A stretch of 64,000 bases of DNA from Cellulomonas shaoxiangyii (GCF_004798685.1 NZ_CP039291.1:3038001-3102000), one strand, 5' to 3'; positions 8,681 to 18,502 are shown, counted from the stretch's first letter. Notes: generated by a model from the letters alone, not told the origin. Made by a program: numbers and translations.

Positions 8681-9129
8681 GCCACGACCTCCCTCGCCCC
8701 ACCCGCCACGAGGAACTGGCGCAGCATCGTCGACGACGTCGACGGCGTGTACGGCAGGTAGACCACACGCGCGCCCACCTCCGCCATCTCCCGCTCCAAC
8801 CGGTCGCCCTTCGGCGTGCCGGCCCAGTCGTCGCCCTTGAACAGCACGTCGAACGGGTGCGCGCGCCAGGCCACGCGCTTGTCCTGGGCGAGGTCGGGGA
8901 CGACGACGTCGACGAAGCGCAGGCTCGCGACGAGGTCCATCCGCTCGTGGTGCGGGACGACCGGCGGGCGTCCCTTCATCGCGACGAGCGCCGCGTCGAC
9001 GGCGACGCCCACGACGAGGCGGTCGCACCGCTCCCGGGCTGCGCGCAGCACGTTGAGGTGGCCGATGTGCAGCATGTCGAAGCCGCCGGGGACGTACCCC
9101 ACGACCGGTGGCGGGCCCTGCTCGTGCAT
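8677..9129 (-). CDS. glycerol-3-phosphate/ethanolamine-type cytidylyltransferase (TagD-like)
   Basis: A 150-residue nucleotidyltransferase. GYVPGGFDMLHIGHLNVL holds the H-x-G-H motif (H21-H24) that binds the nucleotide triphosphate, and PSTSSTMLR near the C-terminus matches the second signature (ISTTxIR in TagD). It should activate a phospho-alcohol as its CDP derivative, possibly CDP-glycerol. The ATG at 9129 is preceded by AGGAGA 6 nt upstream. It is the second gene of the transcribed cluster, directly before a glycosyltransferase and a CDP-alcohol phosphotransferase, the enzyme class that would use its product. Some relatives instead act on sugar phosphates in ADP-heptose synthesis. Confidence 0.8.
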   Translation of the reverse strand: MHEQGPPPVVGYVPGGFDMLHIGHLNVLRAARERCDRLVVGVAVDAALVAMKGRPPVVPHHERMDLVASLRFVDVVVPDLAQDKRVAWRAHPFDVLFKGDDWAGTPKGDRLEREMAEVGARVVYLPYTPSTSSTMLRQFLVAGGAREVVA

Positions 9130-9194
9130 CGCGCTCTCCTGACGGTGGGTGGTGGGGCGGCCCGCCGTCGCGCCGCGGAACGGGTGCTGCACGG

Positions 9195-10724
9195 TCAGTA
9201 CGCCCCTGCGCCGGTCAGGACTGCCCGAGCCGTCTTCCAGAGGATGAGCAGGTCCATCGCGACCGACCAGTTGTCCACGTACCGCAGGTCGAGCTGGACC
9301 GACTCCTCCCACGTGAGGTCGGACCGCCCGCTGACCTGCCAGAGCCCCGTCAGCCCCGGCTTCACGTGCAGGCGCCGCTGCACGGGGTCCTCGTACGCCT
9401 CCACCTCCTCGAGCAGCGGGGGCCGCGGCCCGACGAGCGCCATGTCGCCCCGGAGGATGTTGAAGAGCTGCGGCAGCTCGTCGACCGACCACCGGCGCAG
9501 GACCCGGCCCACCGGGGTGATCCGGGGGTCGTCGGCCATCTTGAAGAGCACGCCGTCGCGCGGACCGCTGGCCAGGAGCGCGGCGCGCCGCTCGTCGGCG
9601 TCGCGGTACATCGTGCGCAGCTTGAACAGGGTGAAGGTCCTGCCGTCGCGTCCCACCCGGGTCTGGCGGTAGATCGCGCCGCCCTGCGACGAGAGCGCGA
9701 CGGCCGTGGTCGCGACGGCGAGCACGGGTGCCAGCAGCAGCAGCGCGACCGCTGCGAGGGTCACGTCGAGGACCTGCTTGACCAGGAGCCGGGGCCGCGG
9801 CGCCTCGATCTCGACCTGGAGCAGCGACAGCCCGGCCGTGGGGCGCACGGTCAGGCGCGGGCCGGCGACCTCGACGATGTCGGGCACGACGACGAGCTGC
9901 GCGCCGGCTCGGGACAGCGCCCACGACAGCCGGCGCACGGCGTCACCGCTGAGGTACGCCCCGGTGACCAGGACCACGTCCGCCGCCCGGTCAGCGGCGA
10001 TCTGCACGACGTCGGCGACGGCCCCGAGCACGGGCGCGCCCCCGATGCGCCGCGGGCCCTCGAACGACGGCAGGCAGACCCCGTCGATCCGGTACCCGTG
10101 GTGGGGCACCGCCGAGATGTCCCGCACGACCCGTGCCGCGGACAGCTCGTCGCCAACCACGACCGTGCGCATCATCCCGGCGCCGTGGAGGCGACCGCGG
10201 TGCAGGCGTCGCCGCTGCACGTGCCGCGCCGCCCAGCACAGGACGACGGTCACCGGGACGCCGACGAGCACGTAGCTGCGCGGCACCGGCACGCGGAAGA
10301 CGTAGCCCAGGACCGTGAGGAGGAGGATCAGCACCAGGGCCGCACGCAGCAGCGACTGGAACTCCGCCGGACCGTCGGCGACCTGGCGCCGCCGGTACCC
10401 GCCGGTCAGCCCCGCGAGCGCCGCGAACGCGACGGCCGCGGCGAGGGCCCACCGCGTGGAGGCGGCCGGTCCCATCGCACCGGACAGCACCGCCAGGCAC
10501 ACCGCCAGCGTCAGCACCACGTCCGTCACGGCGGCGGCGACGACGTACCGCGTGCCCACCGCCCGCCACGCGTGGGCCAGCACCGTCGGGTCGGAGTTCT
10601 CCTGCGTGCGGCGCGACTCGAACGGCTGGCTGGACGCCCAGGACCGGCGCGGCTCGCGCGCGTGCCCGCGCCGGTCACCGGCGCTGCCCGACTGCGACGA
10701 AGCGTGGTCCGCTGTGAGCGTCAT
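9195..10724 (-). CDS. exopolysaccharide polyprenyl glycosylphosphotransferase (priming enzyme)
   Basis: A 509-residue protein of the WbaP/CpsE type, which links the first sugar phosphate to undecaprenyl phosphate. Several hydrophobic segments between about residues 60 and 160 are followed by a nucleotide-binding-like middle domain (MRTVVVGDELSAARVVRD). The C-terminal catalytic domain begins at a membrane hairpin near residue 310 and contains RVGRDGRTFTLFKLRTMY, DELPQLFNILRGDMALVGPRP and KPGLTGLWQVSGRSDLTWEE, all core motifs. It is the first gene of the minus-strand polysaccharide run, so its promoter region probably drives the genes to the left. Sugar specificity is not visible. Confidence 0.92.
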   Translation of the reverse strand: MTLTADHASSQSGSAGDRRGHAREPRRSWASSQPFESRRTQENSDPTVLAHAWRAVGTRYVVAAAVTDVVLTLAVCLAVLSGAMGPAASTRWALAAAVAFAALAGLTGGYRRRQVADGPAEFQSLLRAALVLILLLTVLGYVFRVPVPRSYVLVGVPVTVVLCWAARHVQRRRLHRGRLHGAGMMRTVVVGDELSAARVVRDISAVPHHGYRIDGVCLPSFEGPRRIGGAPVLGAVADVVQIAADRAADVVLVTGAYLSGDAVRRLSWALSRAGAQLVVVPDIVEVAGPRLTVRPTAGLSLLQVEIEAPRPRLLVKQVLDVTLAAVALLLLAPVLAVATTAVALSSQGGAIYRQTRVGRDGRTFTLFKLRTMYRDADERRAALLASGPRDGVLFKMADDPRITPVGRVLRRWSVDELPQLFNILRGDMALVGPRPPLLEEVEAYEDPVQRRLHVKPGLTGLWQVSGRSDLTWEESVQLDLRYVDNWSVAMDLLILWKTARAVLTGAGAY

Positions 10725-10776
10725 GATTCCCCCGTGCCCGACGTGAGTCGTCGTACCACTCGGGGACGTTATACGG

Positions 10777-10807
10777 GGTATAGATGCCTATTGGGGCGTT
10801 GTGTCCA
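10777..10807 (-). promoter_or_regulatory. candidate promoter of the polysaccharide cluster
   Basis: On the minus strand TGGACA (10807-10802) is followed after 19 nt by TATACC (10782-10777), or after 17 nt by the weaker TCTATA (10784-10779). This is the only AT-rich patch in the 169-nt gap between pth and the priming transferase, about 50 nt before the transferase ATG. The spacing is not ideal. Confidence 0.4.
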
Positions 10808-10893
10808 CTTTCACCCGGTCTCGGCCACTTGTCACCCTCTGGAAGACGTCTTCCGGGTGAACAGACCGTGGCGACGCCCGGCGGCGGGCGCGC

Positions 10894-11511
10894 TCAGGCC
10901 TTCGTGTGGAACCGCTGCTGCGCCGCCTCGAGCCCCTCGAGCACGACCGCCTCGACCGCGTCCGCGGCCCGGTCGACGAGCCAGGGCAGCTCCTTGCGCT
11001 CGGCGGCGCCGAAGTCGCGCAGCACGTAGTCGGCGGGGTCCATGCGGCCCGGCGGCCGGCCGACGCCGACGCGCACGCGCACGTAGTCCTTGGTGCCGAG
11101 CGCCTTGGTGGTGTCGCGCAGGCCGTTGTGCCCGCCCTCGCCGCCGCCCTTCTTCAGGCGCACGTCCGCGAACGGGATGTCGAGCTCGTCGTGGACCATC
11201 ACGACCCGCTCGGGCGGCACGTCGAGGTACCGGGCCAGGCCGGCCACGGGGCCGCCCGACTCGTTCATGTACGTCGTCGGCTTCGCGAGCAGGACGCGCG
11301 GGCCGGGCACGCCGCCCGGGCGCGTGCCCATCCGGACCTCGACGGCGGTGGCCTGCGGGCGGCGGCCGAGCGAGCCGACGCGCGCGCCGAACGACGCACC
11401 CGCGCGCGCGGCGAGCTCGTCGAGCACCATCTGCCCGACGTTGTGGCGGTTGCCGGCGTACCGGTCACCGGGGTTGCCGAGACCGACGACGAGCCAGGGG
11501 CCGTCGCTCAT
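10894..11511 (-). CDS. pth: peptidyl-tRNA hydrolase
   Basis: A 205-residue enzyme that frees tRNA from peptidyl-tRNAs dropped by stalled ribosomes. [21 protein letters not shown] contains the catalytic histidine, [10 protein letters not shown] a substrate-contacting asparagine, and [20 protein letters not shown] the catalytic aspartate, then the GGHNGLRD loop. Length and motifs are standard. The ATG at 11511 has GGAGGA 5 nt upstream. It follows rplY with a strong hairpin between them, the same order as in many actinobacteria. Confidence 0.97.
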   Translation of the reverse strand: MSDGPWLVVGLGNPGDRYAGNRHNVGQMVLDELAARAGASFGARVGSLGRRPQATAVEVRMGTRPGGVPGPRVLLAKPTTYMNESGGPVAGLARYLDVPPERVVMVHDELDIPFADVRLKKGGGEGGHNGLRDTTKALGTKDYVRVRVGVGRPPGRMDPADYVLRDFGAAERKELPWLVDRAADAVEAVVLEGLEAAQQRFHTKA

Positions 11512-11576
11512 GAGGTCCTCCGTGGGGGCGTCGTGCGGGGGCGGTCGGGGTGGGACGCGTCAGGTCCGGACGCGCC

Positions 11577-11609
11577 GACGCCCGGCACCGTCGGACGGTA
11601 CCGGGCGTC
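11577..11609 (-). terminator. hairpin terminator after rplY
   Basis: GACGCCCGG (11577-11585) pairs with CCGGGCGTC (11601-11609) and, inside a C/A mismatch, ACCGTC pairs with GACGGT around a tiny loop. The long GC stem has no T tract, as is common in high-GC actinobacteria. It lies 19 nt past the rplY stop. Confidence 0.75.
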
Positions 11610-11628
11610 GCGCGGACGGCGGGCAGGC

Positions 11629-12249
11629 TCAGGCGTTCGCCGCCCCGGAGGCCGCGGACTGCTCGGCGGCCAGGTCGGCGACGGCCGCGTCGGCGGCGAT
11701 GTCGTCGGCCGTGACCTGCGGCTCCGAGACGACGACGATGACCTGCTCGGCGTCGCTCATGAGGGTCGAGCCCTCGGGCAGGATCACGTCGCCGGCCGTG
11801 ACGGCCGCACCGGCGGCGAGACCCTCGATCGAGATCTCGACGGACGACGGCAGCTTGGTGGCGTCGGCCTCGAGCGACAGCGTCTGCGTCTCGACGACGT
11901 GGATCGTGCCGGGCGCCGACTCACCGGTCACGACGACCGGGACGTCGACGGAGACCATCTCGCCGCGGCGGACGATGAGCAGGTCGACGTGCTCGATGAC
12001 CTGGCGGACGACGTCGCGCTGGACGTCCTTGACGATGGCGAGCGTCGTGTCGCCGTCGAGGTCGATCTCGAACAGGGCGTTGGTGTGCTTGAGCGCGAGC
12101 ATCGTCTCGTGGCCCGGGAGGGCCACGTGCATCGGCTGCGTCCCGTGCCCGTAGAGGACGGCCGGGACCTGGCGCGCGCGGCGCAGGCGGCGTGCGGCGC
12201 CCTTGCCGAACTCGGTGCGGGCGGTGGCGGCGAGCTTGACGTCGGACAC
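11629..12249 (-). CDS. rplY: 50S ribosomal protein L25/general stress protein Ctc
   Basis: A 206-residue two-domain L25 (TL5/Ctc type) that binds 5S rRNA. The N-terminal domain starts VSDVKLAATARTEFGKGAARRLRRA and continues with PAVLYGHGTQPMHVALPGHE; the C-terminal beta domain follows from about residue 100, with an alanine-rich acidic tail. The start is GTG 12249 with AGGAG 7 nt upstream; readings further upstream are unsupported. It sits 307 nt past prs and has its own terminator, so it is probably transcribed separately from glmU-prs. Confidence 0.95.
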   Translation of the reverse strand: MSDVKLAATARTEFGKGAARRLRRARQVPAVLYGHGTQPMHVALPGHETMLALKHTNALFEIDLDGDTTLAIVKDVQRDVVRQVIEHVDLLIVRRGEMVSVDVPVVVTGESAPGTIHVVETQTLSLEADATKLPSSVEISIEGLAAGAAVTAGDVILPEGSTLMSDAEQVIVVVSEPQVTADDIAADAAVADLAAEQSAASGAANA

Positions 12250-12519
12250 AGGGACTCCTCGGTACGTGACGTGGCGCACCACGCCGGGGAGGGCGGGCGC
12301 GCGGGATGCGGCGGACACGGGGCCGGCGGGACCGGCCGCGCTCGGGCACGGGGCCCGGTGGCCTCGACGCGGGACGCAGGACGGGCGCACGCGGAGGCGT
12401 CCACCCAGTCGATCACGGAGCCGGGGGCCGAGCCGGGGTGGTGCGTCCCGTCCGACCGTCCGTCGTCCCTCGCCGAGGCAACTGCGCCATCCTACCCGGC
12501 CCCGGGCGGGTGCGCCGCA
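12250..12519. other. prs-rplY intergenic region, leader of rplY
   Basis: Together with the prs terminator this is a gap of about 307 nt without a gene. On the minus strand TAGGAT at 12494-12489 is the best promoter -10 candidate for rplY, with no clear -35, and would give a leader of about 230 nt. No convincing open frame or known RNA structure was seen. Confidence 0.3.
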
Positions 12520-12541
12520 CACCGCCCGCGTCCGGGCGGTG
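12520..12541 (-). terminator. hairpin terminator after prs
   Basis: CACCGCCCG (12520-12528) and CGGGCGGTG (12533-12541) form a perfect 9-bp stem with a 4-nt loop, 15 nt past the prs stop. No T tract. Confidence 0.7.
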
Positions 12542-12556
12542 CACGGCGCGCGACGG

Positions 12557-13540
12557 TCAGGCGTTGCCGTCGAAGAGGGAGGTCACGGACCCGTCGTCGA
12601 ACACCTCGCGGATCGCGCGCGCGAGCAGCGGCGCGATCGAGAGCACCGTGAGCAGCGGGAACCGCCGCTCCTCGGCGATCGGCAGCGTGTCCGTGATGAT
12701 GACCTCGCGGGCGCCGCACGACTGGAGGCGGTCGATCGCGGGGTCCGACAGCACGCCGTGGGTCGCCGCGACGATGACGTCCTTGGCGCCGGCCTCGAGG
12801 ACCACGCGCACGGCGCCGGCGATCGTGCCGGCCGTGTCGATGAGGTCGTCGACGATCACGCACGACCGGCCCTCGACGTCGCCGACGACACGGTTGGCGA
12901 CCGCCTTGTTCGGGCTGCGCACGTCGCGCGTCTTGTGCACGAACGCGAGCGGGCCACCGCCGAGCTTGGCGGCCCACTGCTCGGCCACGCGGATGCGGCC
13001 GGCGTCGGGCGAGACCACCGTGACGTTCGACGTGTCGACGCGCGTGCGGACGTACTCGACGAGGATCGGCTGCGCCCACAGGTGGTCGACCGGTCCGTCG
13101 AAGAAGCCCTGGGTCTGCGCCGCGTGCAGGTCGACGCTCATCAGCCGGTCGGCGCCCGCGGTGCGGAAGATGTCAGCCATGAGGCGCGCGGAGATCGGCT
13201 CGCGGCCGCGGTGCTTCTTGTCCTGGCGGGCGTACCCGTAGAACGGCGCGACGACCGTGATCGTCTTGGCCGACGCGCGCTTGAGGGCGTCGACCATGAG
13301 CAGCTGCTCCATGATCCACTGGTTGATCGGCGAGCAGTGCGACTGCAGGACGAAGGCGTCCGCACCGCGCACGGACTCCCCGAACCGCACGTAGATCTCG
13401 CCGTTGGCGAAGTCGTACGCCGTGGTCGGCAGCAGGTCGACGCCGAGGTGCTCGGCGACGTCCTGCGCGAGCTCCGGGTGCGCGCGCCCCGACACGAGAA
13501 CCAGGCGCTTCTCGCTGTCCTTGGAGGTGATGCCGGTCAT
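12557..13540 (-). CDS. prs: ribose-phosphate pyrophosphokinase (PRPP synthase)
   Basis: A 327-residue enzyme that makes PRPP from ribose 5-phosphate and ATP for nucleotides, histidine and tryptophan. Motifs are complete: [17 protein letters not shown] (ATP side), [18 protein letters not shown] (flexible loop), [15 protein letters not shown], and the PRPP-binding loop [14 protein letters not shown]. The ATG overlaps the glmU stop as ATGA, so the two genes are translated together. The pairing of glmU and prs is common in Gram-positive bacteria and couples PRPP and UDP-GlcNAc supply. Confidence 0.97.
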   Translation of the reverse strand: MTGITSKDSEKRLVLVSGRAHPELAQDVAEHLGVDLLPTTAYDFANGEIYVRFGESVRGADAFVLQSHCSPINQWIMEQLLMVDALKRASAKTITVVAPFYGYARQDKKHRGREPISARLMADIFRTAGADRLMSVDLHAAQTQGFFDGPVDHLWAQPILVEYVRTRVDTSNVTVVSPDAGRIRVAEQWAAKLGGGPLAFVHKTRDVRSPNKAVANRVVGDVEGRSCVIVDDLIDTAGTIAGAVRVVLEAGAKDVIVAATHGVLSDPAIDRLQSCGAREVIITDTLPIAEERRFPLLTVLSIAPLLARAIREVFDDGSVTSLFDGNA

Positions 13541-15186
13541 CGCGTCGTTCCCTCGTCCGTCGTGGTGGCGCCCTCGGCGAGCCGCTGGGGCTGCCCGGGC
13601 AGCTCGGGCAGCGGCGCGACCCGCTCGCCGGCGGCGGCCGCGCGCTCGCGCTCGGCGCGGGCCTGCGGGGAGAGCCCGCCGATGTCCTGCGTCCCGCGGG
13701 CGCGGGCGGCGGCCTCGGCGGCGGGCGTCCCGCCGCGCGAGCGCACGACCCAGCCCTCGATGTTGCGCTGCGAGCCGGCGCTGACCGCCAGGGCGCCCGG
13801 GGGGACGTCGCGCCGCACGACCGTGCCGGCGCCCGTGTACGCCCCGTCGCCGACGACGACCGGCGCGACGAACATGTTGTCCGAGCCGGTGCGGGCGTGC
13901 GACCCGATGACGGTGCGGTGCTTGCTCACGCCGTCGTAGTTGACGGTGACGGACGCCGCCCCGATGTTCGAGTACTCGCCGATCGTGGCGTCGCCGACGT
14001 AGGACAGGTGCGGGATCTTCGACCCCGTGCCGATCTGCGCGTTCTTCGTCTCGACGAACGTGCCGATCTTGCCGCCGGCGCCGAGGTCGGTGCCGGGCCG
14101 CAGGTAGGCGAACGGGCCGACGGTCGCGCCCTCACGGATCACCGCGAGCGACCCGTGGGTCCGCACGACCGTGGCGCCCGGGCCGATCTCCACGTCCGTG
14201 AGGGTCGTGTCGGGCCCGACCGTGGCGCCCTCGCCCACCGTCGTCGCACCGTGCAGCTGCGTGTTCTGCAGCAGCGTGACGTCGCGCGCGAGCTCGACGT
14301 CCACGTCGACCCAGGTGGTGGCGGGGTCGACGACCGTGACGCCGGCGCGCATCCAGTCGTCCAGCAGCCGGCGGTTGAGCTCGGCGCGCAGCACCGCGAG
14401 CTGCACGCGGTCGTTGACGCCCTCGACGCTCAGGGCGTCGTCGGTGCGCAGCGCGCGCACGTGGCCGCCGTCGGCGCGGGCGATCGCGAGGACGTCGGTC
14501 AGGTAGACCTCGCCCTGCGCGTTGTCGCGGCCGAGGCGCGCGAGCGCGGCCCGCAGCACGCGGGCGTCGAACACGTACACCGACGTGTTGATCTCGGTGA
14601 TGGCCCGCTGCTCGTCGTCGGCGTCCTTCTCCTCGACGATGCCGAGGACGTCGCCCGTGCCGGGCTCGCGCAGGATGCGCCCGTACCCCGTGGGCTCGGC
14701 GACGTCGGTGGTGAGCACCGTGACGGCGTTCGCGTCGGCGGCGTGGGCGGCGAGCAGCTCGGTGAGCGTGCCCGCGTCCAGCAGCGGCACGTCGCCGGCC
14801 ACGACGACGACCGCGCCGTCGAGCACGGAGTCGGCCGCGGCGCCGTCGGCGGCGCGGTCGTGCTCGCCCTGCGCGGCGGCGGCCTGGGCGGCACCGTCGA
14901 GGGCCGTCATCGCGACCTGGACCGCGCGGCCGGTGCCGGGCACGTCGTCCTGGTCCACGAGCAGCGCGCCCGGGTCGACCTCGAGGACGTGCGCGGCGAC
15001 GCGCTCGCGCTCGTGGCGGACGACGACCGCGACGCGCTCGGGCTCCAGGGCCCGGGCCGTGGCGAGCGCGTGCCCGAGCATCGAGCGCCCACCGAGCGTG
15101 TGCAGGACCTTGGGCGTTGCCGAACGCATCCGTGTGCCCTCACCCGCTGCAAGGACGATGACGGCGGCTGGGCGGGGGACGTCCAC
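13537..15186 (-). CDS. glmU: bifunctional N-acetylglucosamine-1-phosphate uridyltransferase/glucosamine-1-phosphate acetyltransferase
   Basis: A 549-residue enzyme that makes UDP-GlcNAc for peptidoglycan and polysaccharides. The N-terminal uridyltransferase domain has [21 protein letters not shown] and, further on, the [14 protein letters not shown] and VAGDVPLLD strands. From about residue 260 the left-handed beta-helix has hexapeptide repeats, followed by [25 protein letters not shown] and the acetyl-CoA-binding [11 protein letters not shown] region. About 60 extra, poorly conserved residues follow the helix, with an alanine-rich loop also inserted around residues 110-125. The start is GTG 15186 with AGGAG 8 nt upstream; earlier starts lack a ribosome-binding site. 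Confidence 0.95.
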   Translation of the reverse strand: MDVPRPAAVIVLAAGEGTRMRSATPKVLHTLGGRSMLGHALATARALEPERVAVVVRHERERVAAHVLEVDPGALLVDQDDVPGTGRAVQVAMTALDGAAQAAAAQGEHDRAADGAAADSVLDGAVVVVAGDVPLLDAGTLTELLAAHAADANAVTVLTTDVAEPTGYGRILREPGTGDVLGIVEEKDADDEQRAITEINTSVYVFDARVLRAALARLGRDNAQGEVYLTDVLAIARADGGHVRALRTDDALSVEGVNDRVQLAVLRAELNRRLLDDWMRAGVTVVDPATTWVDVDVELARDVTLLQNTQLHGATTVGEGATVGPDTTLTDVEIGPGATVVRTHGSLAVIREGATVGPFAYLRPGTDLGAGGKIGTFVETKNAQIGTGSKIPHLSYVGDATIGEYSNIGAASVTVNYDGVSKHRTVIGSHARTGSDNMFVAPVVVGDGAYTGAGTVVRRDVPPGALAVSAGSQRNIEGWVVRSRGGTPAAEAAARARGTQDIGGLSPQARAERERAAAAGERVAPLPELPGQPQRLAEGATTTDEGTTR

Positions 15187-15537
15187 CAGTGGTGCTCCTC
15201 GCGTCGTGCCCGGGGACGGGCCGGGTAGTCGTGCGTCAGTGGACTCTACCGCCGCGCCGGGGGCCCGTTCCGCCGCCGACGCGGCCGCGGGCACCGCGCC
15301 GCGGCGCGCTCGCGACCGCGCGCCCTCCCCGTACCGCGCCCTCGGGCGCTCGCCAGGCGGCGCCCGCCTGCACGGTCCTCGCACGCGGCGTCCGGTCCGC
15401 GACGGCCGGACCGCGCCGTCCGCGGCCGGCGTGTGTCCATGCTCACGCCGCGTCGATTATTCTGATGGTCGATGGAAATACCGTCAGCGTCCCCGCCGAG
15501 GACCGCCGGGGACGTTCGCACGTCGACGAGGACGCCC
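15187..15537. other. divergent glmU/beta-galactosidase intergenic region
   Basis: A 351-nt gap without a supported gene. On the minus strand TAGAGT (15248-15243) is a fair -10 for glmU without an obvious -35. On the plus strand TATTCT (15458-15463) lies in the only AT-rich patch, 75 nt before the beta-galactosidase start. No clear palindromic operator was found beside it. Confidence 0.4.
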
Positions 15538-18495
15538 ATGACGCCCCATCCCGCGCACGAGTCCCTGCTGCCGCCCACCGGCGTGCGCGCACCCCGCTCC
15601 GCCGTCCCCGGCACGGACGCCGCCGCGGTGGCGCTGGACGGCGACTGGCGCTTCCGCCTCTTCCCCACCGCCGACACCGGCGTCGACCCGGCCGACCCCG
15701 GGGACGGCTGGGGCAGCGTCCCCGTGCCCGGCCACTGGCAGCTCGCCGGCGCACCCGACGCGTGGCCCCACGGCCGCCCCGCGTACACGAACGTGCTCTT
15801 CCCTGTCCCCGTCGACCCGCCCCGGGTGCCGCGCGACAACCCCACGGGCGAGTACCGCCGTGCGTTCACCGTGCCTGCCGGGTGGCGCGACGACGGCCGC
15901 GTCGTCCTGCGGTTCGAGGGCGTCGACTCCTGGTTCGAGGTCGCCGTCAACGGTCGCGTGCTCGCGCAGTCCCACGGGTCCCGGCTGCCGACCGAGGTCG
16001 ACGTCACCGACGCGCTCGGCGAGGGTCCGAACCTGCTCGCCGTGCGCGTCACGCAGTGGTCGGCGCACACCTACCTGGAGGACCAGGACCAGTGGTGGCT
16101 GTCGGGGATCTTCCGCGACGTCACGCTGCTGCACCGGCCGGCGGGCGGGGTCGAGCACGTCACGCTGCACGCCGCGTACGACCACGCCACCGGCGAGGGC
16201 GTGCTGCGCGTCGCGGTGGAACCGGCACGGCCCGACGCGGTCGTCGAGGTGCCCGAGCTCGGCCTGCGCACCCGTGCCGGCGAGGAGGTCCGCGCACGCG
16301 TCGAGCCGTGGAGCGCCGAGTCGCCCCGCCTGTACGACGTGCTCGTGCGCACCGCGGCCGAGACGGTCACGCTGCGCGCCGGTTTCCGCACGGTCGAGGT
16401 CGTCGGCGGCGTGCTCACGCTCAACGGTGCGCCCCTGAAGCTGCGCGGCGTCAACCGGCACGAGTTCGAGCCGACCCGCGGCCGGGCCGTCACCCGCGCG
16501 ACCATGCTCGCCGACGTGCTCGACATGAAGCGCCACCACGTCAACGCCGTGCGGACCAGCCACTACCCCCCGCACCCGCACTTCCTCGACCTCTGCGACG
16601 AGCACGGCCTGTACGTCGTCGACGAGAACGACCTCGAGACGCACGGCTTCGAGCCGCTCGGCTGGCGCGGCAACCCCACCGACGACCCGGCGTGGGAGCC
16701 CCTGCTCGTCGACCGCGTCACCCGCATGGTCCGCCGCGACGCCCACCACCCCAGCGTCGTCATGTGGTCCCTGGGCAACGAGGCCGGGGCCGGGTGCAAC
16801 GTCGGCGCGATGGCCGCGGCCGTCCGCGCCCTGGACGCGAGCCGCCCGCTGCACTACGAGGGCGACTGGTCGAGCGAGCACGTCGACGTGTACTCGCGCA
16901 TGTACCCCACGAGCGAGGAGACGGCGCTGATCGCCCGCGGTGAGGAGGCCCCGCTGCCCGACGCGACGCTCGACGCGCGGCGGCGCGTCATGCCGTTCGT
17001 CCTGTGCGAGTACGCGCACGCCATGGGCAACGGACCCGGCGGTCTCACCGAGTACCTCGACCTCGTCGACGAGCACGCCCGGCTGGCGGGCGGGTTCGTC
17101 TGGGAGTGGTTCGACCACGGCATCGCCACCCGGACGGCCGACGGCGAGCCCTACTTCGGCTACGGCGGCGACTTCGGCGAGGAGCTGCACGACGGCACGT
17201 TCATCGCCGACGGGCTGCTGCTGCCCGACCGCACGCCGTCCCCCGGGCTGGTCGAGCTCGCCGCCGCGTACGCCCCCGTGCGGGTGCGCGCCACGCAGGC
17301 ACCGCGCACGCTCGAGCTCCGCAACCGGTACGCGTTCACGTCGACCGCGCACGCGCGGCTGGTGTGGACGCTCGTCGCCGACGGGGCCGTCCTGGCCGAG
17401 GGCGAGCTCGACGACGTCCTCGCCCCCGGCGAGCGCCGCGAGGTCCGGGCCGACGACGTGCTCGGCGACCGCCTCGACGCCCTGCTGGCCGACCTCGACC
17501 CGACCGCCGCCGCGTGGTGGGTGCTGCGCGCCGTGCCGCGCGGCGACGACCCTGGGTTCCCCGCCCACCTCGGCCTCGGCGCCGGCCAGGTGCTCGTGCG
17601 CGCCCCCGTGCCGCCGCCGCGCGCCACCGGGAAGGCCGTGCCGACCGCGGGCGGCTGGCGGGTCGGACCGGTCGAGCTCGACGCCACCGGCCGCCCCGTC
17701 CGCGTCGGCGGCGCCGCCGTGCGCCTCGCGCGCGCCGACGCGTGGCGCGCGCCGACCGACAACGACCGGATCCGGTCCTGGTACGACGCGGTGGGCGACG
17801 GCGAGGCGTGGGAGCGCGCGGGGCTGGGACGCCTGCACGAGCGCGTCGACGACGTGCGCGCCGAGGACGGTGCGGTCGTCGTCACCTCCCGGGTCGCGGG
17901 CGCGGCGACCGACTGCGGCCTGCGCGTGCGCACGACGTGGCGCACCGTCGACGAGCGCACCGCCGACCTCGTCGTGGAGCTCACGCCCGAGGGGCGCTGG
18001 CCCGGGACGGTGGCCCGGCTCGGCTGGCTCCTCGCGCTCGAGCAGCCCCACGCGGGCGGCGTGCGCGTCGACTGGACGGGACTGGGCCCCGGGGAGTCCT
18101 ACGCCGACTCGCACCTCGCCGCGCTCGCGGGCCGGTGGCAGCACACCGTCGACGAGCTGCAGACCCGTTACACGCACCCGCAGGAGAACGGCGCCCGTCG
18201 GGGCGTCACGCGCGCCGTGCTCGGCCTCGCCGACGGCCCGCTGACGCTCACCGCGGGCGAGGTCCGCGTCGCGCACCGCACCGTGCCGGGCCTGGAGCTC
18301 ACCGCCCGTCCGTGGTCGGACCGCGCGCTGGCCGAGGCCCGGCACCCGCACGAGCTCGTCCCCGACGGCGCGCTGTGGCTGCACCTGGACGCGGTGCAGC
18401 ACGGGCTCGGGTCGGCGGCGTGCGGGCCGGGCGTCCAGGCGGACGCGGCGGCGCGCCCCGCGCCGGCGACGCTGCAGGTGCGCCTGCGCGCCTGA
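15538..18495 (+). CDS. lacZ: GH2 beta-galactosidase (LacZ type)
   Basis: A 985-residue glycoside hydrolase, close to the 1023 residues of the E. coli enzyme. After the N-terminal jelly-roll (WRFRLFPTADTG, WGSVPVPGHWQLAG) come the immunoglobulin-like domains and the TIM barrel: MWSLGNEAGAG carries the acid/base E415, and FVLCEYAHAMGNGPG the nucleophile E491. The C-terminal domain 5 (from WRAPTDNDR) is also present. The chosen ATG at 15538 has GAGGAC 7 nt upstream; an in-frame ATG at 15472 has no site and sits in the promoter patch. No signal peptide, so it acts on imported galactosides such as lactose. It faces the ROK/GH35 operon across a shared hairpin. Confidence 0.93.
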   Translation: MTPHPAHESLLPPTGVRAPRSAVPGTDAAAVALDGDWRFRLFPTADTGVDPADPGDGWGSVPVPGHWQLAGAPDAWPHGRPAYTNVLFPVPVDPPRVPRDNPTGEYRRAFTVPAGWRDDGRVVLRFEGVDSWFEVAVNGRVLAQSHGSRLPTEVDVTDALGEGPNLLAVRVTQWSAHTYLEDQDQWWLSGIFRDVTLLHRPAGGVEHVTLHAAYDHATGEGVLRVAVEPARPDAVVEVPELGLRTRAGEEVRARVEPWSAESPRLYDVLVRTAAETVTLRAGFRTVEVVGGVLTLNGAPLKLRGVNRHEFEPTRGRAVTRATMLADVLDMKRHHVNAVRTSHYPPHPHFLDLCDEHGLYVVDENDLETHGFEPLGWRGNPTDDPAWEPLLVDRVTRMVRRDAHHPSVVMWSLGNEAGAGCNVGAMAAAVRALDASRPLHYEGDWSSEHVDVYSRMYPTSEETALIARGEEAPLPDATLDARRRVMPFVLCEYAHAMGNGPGGLTEYLDLVDEHARLAGGFVWEWFDHGIATRTADGEPYFGYGGDFGEELHDGTFIADGLLLPDRTPSPGLVELAAAYAPVRVRATQAPRTLELRNRYAFTSTAHARLVWTLVADGAVLAEGELDDVLAPGERREVRADDVLGDRLDALLADLDPTAAAWWVLRAVPRGDDPGFPAHLGLGAGQVLVRAPVPPPRATGKAVPTAGGWRVGPVELDATGRPVRVGGAAVRLARADAWRAPTDNDRIRSWYDAVGDGEAWERAGLGRLHERVDDVRAEDGAVVVTSRVAGAATDCGLRVRTTWRTVDERTADLVVELTPEGRWPGTVARLGWLLALEQPHAGGVRVDWTGLGPGESYADSHLAALAGRWQHTVDELQTRYTHPQENGARRGVTRAVLGLADGPLTLTAGEVRVAHRTVPGLELTARPWSDRALAEARHPHELVPDGALWLHLDAVQHGLGSAACGPGVQADAAARPAPATLQVRLRA

Positions 18496-18502
18496 GGAAG
18501 CT

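Noticed and set aside
15472..15537. Earlier ATG for the GH2 gene
   Set aside because: No ribosome-binding site and the codons lie in the AT-rich promoter patch; the ATG at 15538 has GAGGAC at good distance.
15484..18402. Long minus-strand open frame opposite the GH2 gene
   Set aside because: In sequence this GC-rich, antisense frames of real genes stay open by codon bias. The protein shows no domain and the plus strand has a full enzyme.
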